The position numbers were made by a program, and so were the translations under genes. Positions 24,182 through 32,521 of a stretch of 64,000 bases of DNA are shown piece after piece; position 1 is the first letter of the stretch; each line of letters starts with the position of its first letter. The stretch spans positions 1 to 64,000 of the forward strand of contig CAYILR010000005.1 in the NCBI GenBank assembly GCA_964364175.1, written 5' to 3'. Origin of the DNA: CAYILR01 sp964364175. Lineage in GTDB: Bacteria; Bdellovibrionota; UBA1018. Under the pieces are notes generated by a model that saw only the letters and a list, made by a program, of their open reading frames with translations, did no database searches and had not been told where the DNA came from.

Positions 24182-24646
24182 ATGAAAAAATCATTGATTG
24201 TTGGATTGTCCCTTTTTGCTTTGAATGCTGGCGCTGCTGATTGCGTTAAAACCTCGCGCGGGTCAGAAGTTTGTAAAAACAGCGTTGTATTAGTCAAAGG
24301 CTTCTTGGGTTGGAAGAGCATCATCGTGACGGATATTCAAGGTGGTCAAGTCATTTCCAGCGGTGAAGTGGGAAACGATATCATTCACTTCCCACGAACT
24401 GAAACCTATTCTGCTTCAGAGGTTCATGCGATTGCAAAAACAGATGCTGAAAAATGCTCCATTGTTGGAGACAAAAGGATTTGCCAGGGTCAGATTTTTA
24501 CCGATCCCAACGGACGCCAGTCGCAAGTATTTTTCCTCTTTGAAAATGACGTGATTCAGTATGGAAAACGGGATGCTGTTTTGAGCTTCGTTCTCGGCTT
24601 CGATAAATATATCGGCTTCGACTACATCACAGTCGGCGATTTATAA
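24182..24646 (+). CDS. Secreted hypothetical protein
   Basis: A 154-residue protein with signal peptide MKKSLIVGLSLFALNAGAA, so the ATG at 24182 is the start even though the frame is open further upstream. The mature part begins with two cysteines (DCVKTSRGSEVC) and has another pair later (KCSIVGDKRIC), suggesting two disulfides. Predicted strands alternate with glycine-rich turns. No known family is recognised. A promoter fits right before the ATG with almost no leader. It is monocistronic: the cold-shock gene behind it has its own promoter. Confidence 0.6.
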   Translation: MKKSLIVGLSLFALNAGAADCVKTSRGSEVCKNSVVLVKGFLGWKSIIVTDIQGGQVISSGEVGNDIIHFPRTETYSASEVHAIAKTDAEKCSIVGDKRICQGQIFTDPNGRQSQVFFLFENDVIQYGKRDAVLSFVLGFDKYIGFDYITVGDL

Positions 24647-24671
24647 AAATCGACAAAATCCAAACGCTTTT

Positions 24672-24700
24672 TTGACAGCCGCCCCGGATTTCCTTACACT
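24672..24700 (+). promoter_or_regulatory. Strong sigma70-type promoter of the cold-shock gene
   Basis: A perfect TTGACA (24672-24677) and TACACT (24695-24700) with a 17-bp spacer. Transcription should start near 24707, giving a leader of about 36 nt. The leader can form a small hairpin (GTAGG with CCTAC) before the ribosome site GGGAGGA. Confidence 0.65.
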
Positions 24701-24742
24701 CAAGGAGTGTAGGTGAAGGAATGCCTACCGGGAGGACCACAA

Positions 24743-24949
24743 ATGGCTGTAGGTAAGGTCAAATGGTTCAATGACTCCAAAGGCTTTGGGTTCATTGAGA
24801 AGGAAGACGGAACTGAGATTTTTGTCCATTTTTCCGCGATTCGAGCGGATGGTTACAAGACCCTGGCGCAGGGTCAGAAGGTCGAATTCGACCTCTATGA
24901 CGGGCCCCAGGGCCCGCAAGCGCAAAATGTAATGCCAGCAACGCACTAG
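24743..24949 (+). CDS. Cold-shock-domain protein (CspA family)
   Basis: A 68-residue nucleic-acid chaperone starting MAVGKVKWFNDSKGFGFI. The RNP1 (KGFGFIEK) and RNP2 (IFVHFSAI) motifs are complete. Cold-shock proteins bind single-stranded RNA and DNA and melt RNA structure. The ATG at 24743 follows a good ribosome site (GGGAGGA) and matches the family start; an upstream in-frame codon at 24713 is unlikely. It has a strong promoter of its own at 24672. Whether it is cold-induced cannot be judged. Confidence 0.95.
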   Translation: MAVGKVKWFNDSKGFGFIEKEDGTEIFVHFSAIRADGYKTLAQGQKVEFDLYDGPQGPQAQNVMPATH

Positions 24950-24954
24950 AAATC

Positions 24955-24985
24955 TTGACACCAGAACGCCCTTGAGCGGTAATGG
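24955..24985 (+). promoter_or_regulatory. Possible fumC promoter
   Basis: A perfect TTGACA lies at 24955-24960, just after the cold-shock gene stop. The -10 element is weak: GGTAAT at a 17-bp spacing or TAATGG at 19 bp. Transcription would start close to the fumC ATG at 24992, so the leader is very short or absent. Confidence 0.4.
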
Positions 24986-24991
24986 CGGCAT

Positions 24992-26410
24992 ATGAATACT
25001 CATGCCGCTAGTGGACCCGTTCGTGTTGAGAAAGATACTTTTGGACCCATCGAGGTTCCTGCCGATCGCCTTTGGGGAGCGCAGACCCAGCGTTCGTTGC
25101 ATCACTTTTCGATTTCAACCGAACACATGCCGACCGAGGTCGTGCGCGCACTGGCTCTGGTGAAAAAGGCCGCGGCGATCGTCAATGCTGAGAACGGTAG
25201 CTTGCCCCGCGAGAAAAGCGAGGGGATCGTGAAAGCGGCGGACGAAGTTCTGGCCGGCAAGCATGACCAAGAATTCCCGCTCTTTGTTTGGCAAACCGGC
25301 AGCGGCACGCAATCCAATATGAATGCCAACGAAGTTCTGGCCAACCGCGCGAGCGAAATCATGGGCGGCGAGCGGGGCGAGGCACGCAAGATTCACCCGA
25401 ACGATGATGTGAACAAGGGCCAGAGTTCTAACGATGTTTTCCCGACTGCGATGCATGTGGCGGCGGCGTTATCGGTGGTGAAAAATGTCATGCCTTCGGT
25501 GCAAAAACTTCGCGATGCGTTTCGTGCGAAATCCAAAGCATTCAAAGACATCGTGAAAATCGGCCGCACTCATTTGCAGGATGCGACTCCGTTGACTCTG
25601 GGACAGGAATTCTCCGGATATGTTTCGCAGTTGGAACACAGTTTAATCCACTTGGATCGTGTACTTCCGCATTTGTGTGAACTGGCTCTCGGCGGAACCG
25701 CTGTGGGAACAGGACTCAATGCGCCCAAAGGTTATGCGGAGAGAGTCGCGAAAGAAATTGCACAACTCAGTGGATTGCCGTTCGTCACCGCTCCCAATAA
25801 ATTCGAAGCCCTCGCCGCCAACGACGCCATTGTTCAAGCGCACGGCGCATTGAAAGGTTTGGCTGCATCTCTGATCAAAATTGCCAATGACGTGCGCTGG
25901 TTGTCCTCGGGCCCGCGCTCGGGCCTAGGCGAAATTATTATTCCTGAGAACGAGCCCGGCAGCTCGATCATGCCGGGCAAAGTGAATCCCACTCAGTGTG
26001 AGGCCATGACCATGCTCTGCGCCCAAGTCATCGGCAACGACGTGGCGATTGCAGTCGGGGGGGCGTCGGGGAATTTTGAGTTGAACGTTTTCAAGCCGCT
26101 AATGATCCACAACTTCCTGCAGTCTTGCCGAATGTTGGCCGATGGCTGTCGAAGTTTTCGAGAGTTTTGTGTCGAAGGAATTGAGCCGAATGCTCCGAAG
26201 ATCAAAGAGAATCTGGAGAAATCGTTGATGCTCGTGACAGCGCTCAATCCACACATCGGTTACGACAACGCCGCCAAAATCGCCAAAAAAGCCCATAAAG
26301 ACGGCACAACTCTCAAAGAAGCTGCGCTCTCGTTGAAGCTGGTGACCAGTGAGCAGTTCGACCAATGGGTCCGTCCCGAGAAGATGGTGGGCGAAATTTC
26401 TATTAATTGA
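24992..26410 (+). CDS. fumC: Fumarate hydratase, class II
   Basis: A 472-residue fumarase of the aspartase/fumarase superfamily, hydrating fumarate to L-malate in the citric acid cycle without an iron-sulfur cluster. Landmarks are VWQTGSGTQSNMNANEV, GRTHLQDATPLTLGQEF and the superfamily signature GSSIMPGKVNPTQCEA. The length is normal. The early residues (ERVEKDTFGPIEVPADRLWGAQTQ-like) match fumarases rather than aspartases or argininosuccinate lyases. It stands alone, with its own possible promoter overlapping the space after the cold-shock gene. Confidence 0.96.
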   Translation: MNTHAASGPVRVEKDTFGPIEVPADRLWGAQTQRSLHHFSISTEHMPTEVVRALALVKKAAAIVNAENGSLPREKSEGIVKAADEVLAGKHDQEFPLFVWQTGSGTQSNMNANEVLANRASEIMGGERGEARKIHPNDDVNKGQSSNDVFPTAMHVAAALSVVKNVMPSVQKLRDAFRAKSKAFKDIVKIGRTHLQDATPLTLGQEFSGYVSQLEHSLIHLDRVLPHLCELALGGTAVGTGLNAPKGYAERVAKEIAQLSGLPFVTAPNKFEALAANDAIVQAHGALKGLAASLIKIANDVRWLSSGPRSGLGEIIIPENEPGSSIMPGKVNPTQCEAMTMLCAQVIGNDVAIAVGGASGNFELNVFKPLMIHNFLQSCRMLADGCRSFREFCVEGIEPNAPKIKENLEKSLMLVTALNPHIGYDNAAKIAKKAHKDGTTLKEAALSLKLVTSEQFDQWVRPEKMVGEISIN

Positions 26411-26539
26411 TCTAATTTAGTTTAATAAATCTATCGATCGCAATGGAGTGTTTTGAGTGATTACAAGTTTAATCATTTTATATTGTTGTTGATTACAAAT
26501 TCATAGACATGTTTACATAAAACAGATATAAATACGCGC

Positions 26540-27379
26540 ATGACAACGGTACGAAACGACGTGCGAATGCGCGCGCATCACATCATCCGAGATGCCTGGA
26601 TTGAGCGAAAAACCAGGAATTCAGGCTACTCGGTCAGGGCTTTTGCTCGGGACTTGGGTGTCTCACAAACCCTGCTCAGTCTAGTCCTGAGCGGCAAACG
26701 CCCAGTGACCTTGGAGCTTGCTGCCCGAATCGCAGCCGTTCTAAAATTCTCCCCCGAGAAGTCAGAAATTTTTTTGAGAACCACAGCCCAAGATCATCCC
26801 AAGCAACTGATCTCCTATCGCAAGCTGTCCACTCTGATGGGTGGTTCCATCGATCTGGAGATCCCAGAAATCAGAAATCTGGACATCGAAAGATACAAGC
26901 TGCTCAGCCATTGGTACCAACTGGCCATTCTAGATTATCTCACATTACTGGACGCAGATCGCTCTGCCAGCAAAATCGCCCAGGCTTTTGGAGTCACAGA
27001 AATCGAAGTGCGCGATACGCTGGATCGTCTAGAAATTTTAGGTTTAGCCAAGCAAGATCTAAAACAGGGTTGGATCAAAGCCGAGAAACACGTTCGCTTC
27101 CCAACGAAAAAAACAAACACCGCGCTCAGAGAGTTTCACAAACAAATGATCCAAAAAGCGCAGGAAACTTTGTCCGATACATCACAGGCGGCGTTCGAGA
27201 AACGCTCGGTGACCGGAATGACTTTTGGAATTGATAGTTCGAGAATTTCTGAAGCAACTCAGCTGATTCAGGAGTTTCAAGAAAAGCTGGCAGCCCTTCT
27301 CTGTGGAGGAAAGCCAGATGATGTTTACCAGCTGAATGTTCAATTATTTCCCTTAACCAAACGGAGAATTCGAAAATGA
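26540..27379 (+). CDS. TIGR02147-family regulator (DUF4423), second copy
   Basis: A 279-residue paralogue of the regulator at 11898. The helix-turn-helix reads YSVRAFARDLGVSQTLLSLV (about 36-55). The core reads IERYKLLSHWYQLAILDYLT and the winged-helix part VRDTLDRLEILGLAKQDL. The C-terminus has DDVYQLNVQLFPL, matching DRVYQLNVQFFNV in the first copy. It overlaps the start of the secreted protein behind it by 4 nt (ATGA), repeating the pairing of the first module. Upstream, TGATTACAA occurs twice, 32 bp apart (26458-26466 and 26490-26498), a possible binding site. It probably controls its own operon, by inference. Confidence 0.85.
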   Translation: MTTVRNDVRMRAHHIIRDAWIERKTRNSGYSVRAFARDLGVSQTLLSLVLSGKRPVTLELAARIAAVLKFSPEKSEIFLRTTAQDHPKQLISYRKLSTLMGGSIDLEIPEIRNLDIERYKLLSHWYQLAILDYLTLLDADRSASKIAQAFGVTEIEVRDTLDRLEILGLAKQDLKQGWIKAEKHVRFPTKKTNTALREFHKQMIQKAQETLSDTSQAAFEKRSVTGMTFGIDSSRISEATQLIQEFQEKLAALLCGGKPDDVYQLNVQLFPLTKRRIRK

Positions 27380-29184
27380 GTATCAAGAAACAAACCCGAA
27401 GTTTTATGTTTTGCCTCGTGAGTGCGCTGGCAATCCTAGCGAAAGCGCAGGCACAGACCGGTGGTAGCACTGGATTGGGCGGGGGTGGTGACGGTTGCGT
27501 GGGTGAATTCAAAGCCCTGATTGCAGTTGTGGAAGATGAATTGAAAGCCAATCCATCTGTGAAAGAGAAAATTGGCAACCAGGGTATCCAAAAAATCATC
27601 GCTAGTTTAAATGCAGCGGAGATTGCCTCAGTGCCTGATTTGTACGTCACCGATCCAGTGACGCAGCTATTGGTCGAAGCCGTTTGGAAAAACTCGAACG
27701 GAAAGAATTCAATCACATTGGGGCAATTCTGGTGTAAAAAGCCGATTGATCGCCAAAAACTCGCAACCGTCGCTCACGAAGGAGCTAGCCTTGCAGGATA
27801 CGAGCGCAGTCAGCGCTATGATGTTTCCAAAGATATTTTTCGACTCAACCAAGAAAAATTGGAGGCTATTTTGGAGCAGGATCGAATCAAGAAGTTTTCT
27901 AAACTTCACGAAGATTTCGGTCTGCGTGGCCGAATGCTAAAAAGCGGAACCATGCTGATGAAATACTCCAATGCACTGGATATTGCGTTCGAGAGAGATC
28001 AAAAAGGAATGGAAGCTGCAATCAAAGATCTTTGTTTGGAGCTGCACCACCCCTTGGCGAAACTCTCGATCAAAGAACGGTATCAGTCTTTTCTTAGCAG
28101 CAGCACCAACAAGTCGATTTACGGTCGCTTGGAAAGCTGTGTGACTGCTTTTGTTTTCGGTAGCACAGAGCAATGGTTTACTCAGTATTTCAATGCTCGC
28201 TTAGAGTCAGGTGTTCTGGAAAAAATCGCTGCAGATTTTCGATCCAAAGTAAATGCCGAAAATTTGCGCGAAGAAATCAAAAAATGGATTGATGCCAGGG
28301 CATCCGACCCAAGGCGCGACACCAAAATCAAGCTAGCCATCAAGTCAGAGTATGACTGGGCTGGGGTTGAAATGAAAAAGTCGGGTAGCGTGGGTTGGGT
28401 GGCTTACAGCTGTGCAGATACCTGCGGTGTAAACAATGTCTATCCGATGCAGTACCTGCGCGAAAAACTAGCCATGGCCTATATGGAATCTGAGGGAAAA
28501 CTGCGACGGTTTGACAATAATTTTGAAAAACCATTTCGTTTCCGCGTCACGGTTCTTCAGGATAATGATTTTGAGCAACAGCCACGAATGAGTAGAGTCG
28601 AACTTCAGGGTTCTTCTGGATATGAGGATCTTGGTGGTGCATTCTTCGATCGTTCGACGGGCGAAGAAGTAAGTTCTCTGAATCCGATTCGATGGAGAAC
28701 GCGAGATTTTCATCTTTTCAGTCGATGGAATCAAGATCTACTCAAAGATGAAGAGATTTATGGGCGAGATCGATTCAATGTGACCAGTGCCGAAAAGAAT
28801 CTTCCTGAGGCACTTTCTCCCTATTTGGTTTTTCCAATCAAGGAAATTCAGACTGAAGCAACACCCAATCAGCTGTTGGCATTTACATCAACTTCGCCCA
28901 AGTACATGGATGCAGAGTATGTTCCCACTTTACGAATTTTATCCATGATTCAAACCAGTGGACACTTCTGGAATCGCACATACAAACTCATGCTTGCTTT
29001 GAGTGGTAATCCTTGCGTTCAAATGTCAGCAGTAGCTTTGGACCCAAAATCTCAACAAGCCATGGATTGGTATGGATACGAGACTGTTCGTGGTGGTGAT
29101 TACACAGAATATACTTTTGAGTGCGACTACTACACCGACTTTACTCAAAGCCGCATGAAAGAAATGTCCACGTCGAAACGGTGA
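27376..29184 (+). CDS. Secreted protein sharing the GGGDGC N-terminal domain
   Basis: A 602-residue exported protein with signal peptide to about residue 26 (ending AKAQA). The first 150 mature residues match the N-terminal domain of the 1068-residue protein at 12745: GGGGDGCVGEFK, a later FWCKKPIDRQKLATVAHEGA and LAGYERSQRY, against LHEVFGLMGIEKSQDY there. The conserved His-Glu pair is suggestive of a metal site but lacks a full HExxH. The rest is unique, with a possible beta-rich C-terminus, and has no FGE fold. Coupled by a 4-nt overlap to the TIGR02147 regulator. A transcription stop seems likely at the hairpins after it. Confidence 0.7.
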   Translation: MSIKKQTRSFMFCLVSALAILAKAQAQTGGSTGLGGGGDGCVGEFKALIAVVEDELKANPSVKEKIGNQGIQKIIASLNAAEIASVPDLYVTDPVTQLLVEAVWKNSNGKNSITLGQFWCKKPIDRQKLATVAHEGASLAGYERSQRYDVSKDIFRLNQEKLEAILEQDRIKKFSKLHEDFGLRGRMLKSGTMLMKYSNALDIAFERDQKGMEAAIKDLCLELHHPLAKLSIKERYQSFLSSSTNKSIYGRLESCVTAFVFGSTEQWFTQYFNARLESGVLEKIAADFRSKVNAENLREEIKKWIDARASDPRRDTKIKLAIKSEYDWAGVEMKKSGSVGWVAYSCADTCGVNNVYPMQYLREKLAMAYMESEGKLRRFDNNFEKPFRFRVTVLQDNDFEQQPRMSRVELQGSSGYEDLGGAFFDRSTGEEVSSLNPIRWRTRDFHLFSRWNQDLLKDEEIYGRDRFNVTSAEKNLPEALSPYLVFPIKEIQTEATPNQLLAFTSTSPKYMDAEYVPTLRILSMIQTSGHFWNRTYKLMLALSGNPCVQMSAVALDPKSQQAMDWYGYETVRGGDYTEYTFECDYYTDFTQSRMKEMSTSKR

Positions 29185-29267
29185 ATTTCGCTCAACGCGA
29201 AATCTGAAGGGTTGAGACTCGGTTTCGAGGGCTCAGATTTCGTTAAACGCGAAATCTGAGCCCTTTT
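29185..29267 (+). terminator. Double hairpin, probable terminator
   Basis: Two related hairpins follow the stop codon. The first is ATTTCG-ctcaacg-CGAAAT (29185-29203). The second is a 14-bp stem GGGCTCAGATTTCG with CGAAATCTGAGCCC (29229-29263) followed by TTTT. They share arms and loop sequence, so one is a duplicate of the other. The part TCGAGGGCTCAGATTTC resembles the REP-1 arm TCGAGGGTCACAGATTTC, so this may be a REP-1 derivative used as a terminator. Confidence 0.65.
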
Positions 29268-29300
29268 CCAGTATGGCAAGTTTGTGCTACCCCCTCCTCA

Positions 29301-31283
29301 GTGAGAAACCGAGGAGTTTTCAGCCCCAGATTCATCTGTGTTTTGGCCGGTATTTTATCCAGCGTACCTCTCCACGCCCAAGTTCAGGGCCAGACCGTCT
29401 CCGAGAATCTCCAAAACCAAATGGGCATCCAGTCTCAGGTGATAGATTCCGCCAGCGGCCGCCAGCGTATCCTGATCAACGGATTGCGAGGCGAGTACAC
29501 TACGGTCCTGATCGACGGCGTGCCCATTCAAAGTTTTATCTCCAGCGTTTATGGCTTGGATTTGCTGCCCACTGCGGCTCTCGAAAGAGTCGATGTTACG
29601 CGAGGAACCGGCCCTTCGCTTTTGTCCCCGGAGGCCATCGGAGGCACGGTCAATCTGGTCACTCATGCGGCGAAGGAAACCCGCGTGGGTTATGATTTCT
29701 CGATCGGGAATCAAGACTATCGCGCGCTCTCGATCCTAGGCACTGGCGTCGATCCCACTGGCAAACGCCGAGTGGTTCTCGCCGGGCAGTTTCACCAGCA
29801 AGGCTATTGGGATGCGGATCACAATCAGGTGACTGAATCTCCGTCGCATCGGAATTTTTCGATGCTGGCTAAGGTGACGAATGATTTTACGGAGCGAGAT
29901 CATTTTGATGTCCGAGGAGTTTACCTGCAGGGCGTGCGCAATGCAGGCCCAACTAATGACTCAGTTTTTGGATCGCTTTCCAATACAGGTACAGCCACCG
30001 GATTCGAAGATGGGAATGTGAGCAAGCGTTACACAGGACCCAAAAGTCTGATCCTGGAATCGATCGCGATCACTCGGTTTGAAATTACCGAACGATGGAC
30101 TCATGAATTCAGCAATGATTTTAATTTGCAACTGACTGGAAGTGCTGCGGGCCAGAATCAGGATTCGGTTTATCAGGGTCATGACTACTCGAACAAAGAC
30201 AAAATCAATTACCTTGATTTAAAATTTAATCGAGCAGTGGGGGCGGCGCACCTTTTGACGGCCGGGACGTATTTTCGGGGAGAACACTTGCGCTCCGAAT
30301 CTTATCGATTATTCACCGCACTCGGAATTCCCAAGGACGACTTGGATTTAATCGCGATGGGATTGTACGCCCAAGATATTTGGAAACTCACCGAGGCTTT
30401 GGAGCTTTCGAGCGCGATCCGCGGGGATTACCTTATGCTCAACTGGCGAGGCCGCACGGCGCAGGATTACGAGATTGCAAAGTGGGTGGCTTCTCCCAGG
30501 ATCCTGCTCAAATGGACGCATTTGCCAGTCTTAGTTTCCCGATTTTCAGTGGGTCAAGGCTATCGAGCTCCAGTGACTTTCTTGGCGGCAGAGCCGGATT
30601 TGGTTTTGAGTAATCGCCTCAATAACGTCGAGCAAGCAGATTCCGCAGCGTACAGCTTGGCGTTGGAGCAAGAAACGGTTTTTGGATCTGCATCAGCCAA
30701 CTGGACGCGGATTCGTCGAATGGCCTATGTGAATCGCAAAGATTTCGGACAACCCACTTGGGTCAACGATGGCGGCAATCACTTCGTTCAGTCCTTGGAT
30801 GGGCTTTTGGGATACCACCTGACCCAGGAGTTTTCTGTCTCCGGGGGATACGAGAAATTTTTCTACGATGATCGATACAAAAAAGCCTTGCCGGCAGCAG
30901 CCATCGAAGATCGAGCGCGTCTGATCGCCGATTACGAGGGTGGGGGCTGGGGAATTACAACGACTGCGATCACAGTGGGATCCAGAGATTTGCGTAGCTA
31001 CGGCTACACGGACCGATATTCGCGCTGGGATGGAAAATTTGCCACGGAGCCTAAGCGGTTAAATGCCCCGACTTACACCACCTTGGACTTCAGGCTCACA
31101 AAAGCCGCCGGAATTCATCGTAATCTCAAAATTTACATGGGAATTAAAAATCTACTCAACACGCTTCAGGTGGCAAAAGAGTCGCCCTTGTATTATGATG
31201 CGCAAGGCAATCTGAAAACGGCCCACGTTTGGGGACCGCTCAGGGGTCGTGAGTATTATGTCGGAATTCAAGGTCAGTTTTAA
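29301..31283 (+). CDS. TonB-dependent outer-membrane receptor
   Basis: A 660-residue receptor with a short signal peptide (about 1-26, ending VPLHA). The plug starts unusually early: ENLQNQMGIQSQVIDSASGR follows the signal almost at once, so the TonB box and the first plug strands seen in the receptor at 2798 are missing or very short. The rest of the plug is normal (ILINGLRGEYTTVLIDGVPI, ERVDVTRGTGPSLLS, GGTVNLVT), then the barrel runs to a typical Phe end. The GTG at 29301 lacks a good ribosome site, and the frame is closed upstream at 29244. Substrate unknown. It overlaps the TonB gene behind it. Confidence 0.85.
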   Translation: MRNRGVFSPRFICVLAGILSSVPLHAQVQGQTVSENLQNQMGIQSQVIDSASGRQRILINGLRGEYTTVLIDGVPIQSFISSVYGLDLLPTAALERVDVTRGTGPSLLSPEAIGGTVNLVTHAAKETRVGYDFSIGNQDYRALSILGTGVDPTGKRRVVLAGQFHQQGYWDADHNQVTESPSHRNFSMLAKVTNDFTERDHFDVRGVYLQGVRNAGPTNDSVFGSLSNTGTATGFEDGNVSKRYTGPKSLILESIAITRFEITERWTHEFSNDFNLQLTGSAAGQNQDSVYQGHDYSNKDKINYLDLKFNRAVGAAHLLTAGTYFRGEHLRSESYRLFTALGIPKDDLDLIAMGLYAQDIWKLTEALELSSAIRGDYLMLNWRGRTAQDYEIAKWVASPRILLKWTHLPVLVSRFSVGQGYRAPVTFLAAEPDLVLSNRLNNVEQADSAAYSLALEQETVFGSASANWTRIRRMAYVNRKDFGQPTWVNDGGNHFVQSLDGLLGYHLTQEFSVSGGYEKFFYDDRYKKALPAAAIEDRARLIADYEGGGWGITTTAITVGSRDLRSYGYTDRYSRWDGKFATEPKRLNAPTYTTLDFRLTKAAGIHRNLKIYMGIKNLLNTLQVAKESPLYYDAQGNLKTAHVWGPLRGREYYVGIQGQF

Positions 31284-31875
31284 TCATCCTCTGCTCATCA
31301 GTGTTGCGCTGCACTTGCTTTTGCTGATGGGATTTGTGGTTTTTCAAGTGCCGCGTTCGTTTCAAATGATCAGGGTCCCTGGCGAAGTAGGCCTGAGTTT
31401 AATCCCATCCCATTCTCAAAAAACAACAACTCGTATATCTTCTCAAGGACGTGTTCCTATTGCCCAAGCGCAGCCAGAAGTAGCGGCAGCTGCTGCTCCT
31501 ACTGCTGTTGAAAATCAGAATTCATCAGGTGCGAGCGCGGGTGTTGGATCTCTAGAGAGTTCTACACTTTCAGGTTCAGGACAACTTGTGCTGGACTCAT
31601 ACGTTGCTGAGCTTCGCGAAGCTCTGGAATCCAATAAACTCTATCCTTCGGCAGCAAAAATGTTGGGACAACAAGGCAAAGTCATCGTTGGATTTCGTGT
31701 CCTCCAGAATGGCCAAATCGAAGAAGTCCGGCTGTTGGAAGCTTCTCCTTACGAGCGATTGAACGAAGCTGCTCTTGCCACAGTGAGGCGCCTTGCCTCG
31801 TTCAAGCCGATTCCCGCGGAATTGAAACTAGTACGTTGGGATTTTACGGTTCCGGTGGAATTTCGATTGAACTAG
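31258..31875 (+). CDS. TonB energy-transducer protein
   Basis: A TonB-family protein of about 205 residues. One membrane helix (about 8-30, LLISVALHLLLLMGFVVF), an Ala/Gln-rich linker, then the C-terminal TonB domain (about 115-205), which begins EALESNKLYPSAAKMLGQQG and ends WDFTVPVEFRLN. It starts inside the end of the receptor gene (26-nt overlap) at the ATG at 31258, so the pair is coupled. In the first receptor operon the order is tonB then receptor; here it is the reverse. No ExbB or ExbD is nearby. Confidence 0.85.
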   Translation: MSEFKVSFNHPLLISVALHLLLLMGFVVFQVPRSFQMIRVPGEVGLSLIPSHSQKTTTRISSQGRVPIAQAQPEVAAAAAPTAVENQNSSGASAGVGSLESSTLSGSGQLVLDSYVAELREALESNKLYPSAAKMLGQQGKVIVGFRVLQNGQIEEVRLLEASPYERLNEAALATVRRLASFKPIPAELKLVRWDFTVPVEFRLN

Positions 31876-31879
31876 TGGA

Positions 31880-32521
31880 TCAATTCGCAGGCTGAAAACG
31901 ATCGGGTTCTGCCGCGAGGTAGCTGGGGAGTTTTTTGCACTCGGACTCGATTTTAAGCAGGGTGGGGCAAGAATCGAGTGAAACTTCGTATCGTCGTGCA
32001 TTGTACATTTGTGGAATCACGCAAAGATCTGCGAAACTCAATTCATCACCCACTGAAAATTTTCCGGCAGTGGTTTTTACAACAAGCTCATAGGCGCTCA
32101 GCCCATTTTGAATCCAATGCTGCGCCCATTGCTTTCTTTTTTCCGGATCGTCCGAATGCAAAAACTGCGGATTCATATTTTGCAGCGGCTGTGTATCAGC
32201 GTTGATCATCTCTGCGAGCTGCCGAACCTGTGCGCGACGAATGGGATCCGAGGGCAGCAAAGCGGGTTCAGGATGCAACTCTTCCAATAGATCCAAAATC
32301 GCCATGGACTCGGCAATGAAGGTTCCTTGAATTTCGAGTACGGGCACGTATCCTAGCGGATTTCGCTTGAGGTGCTCAGGACTTTCGGATTCTCCTTTGA
32401 GCAGATCAATCGCCACATATTTGCAGGGAATATTTTTGTGAGCGAGAGCCCATCGTACTCGCCAACTCGATGTCGAGCGCCAGTAGTGGTAGAGAGTGAG
32501 TGGAGCTTGCTTCAAACTCAT
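31880..32521 (-). CDS. maiA: Maleylacetoacetate isomerase (zeta-class GST)
   Basis: A 213-residue glutathione S-transferase-fold enzyme. The N-terminal thioredoxin-like domain contains LYHYWRSTSSWRVRWALAHK, the SSxxxR motif of zeta-class enzymes, and GYVPVLEIQG followed by ES (glutathione site). The all-helical C-terminal domain fills residues 90-213. The enzyme isomerises maleylacetoacetate to fumarylacetoacetate in tyrosine and phenylalanine breakdown. It overlaps by 4 nt the upstream fumarylacetoacetate hydrolase gene, which supports the assignment. Homogentisate dioxygenase is not in the window. Confidence 0.9.
   Translation of the reverse strand: MSLKQAPLTLYHYWRSTSSWRVRWALAHKNIPCKYVAIDLLKGESESPEHLKRNPLGYVPVLEIQGTFIAESMAILDLLEELHPEPALLPSDPIRRAQVRQLAEMINADTQPLQNMNPQFLHSDDPEKRKQWAQHWIQNGLSAYELVVKTTAGKFSVGDELSFADLCVIPQMYNARRYEVSLDSCPTLLKIESECKKLPSYLAAEPDRFQPAN

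Noticed and set aside
24700..24742. A cold-sensing leader or riboswitch before the cold-shock gene
   Set aside because: The leader is only about 36 nt with one small hairpin, too short to support such a claim.
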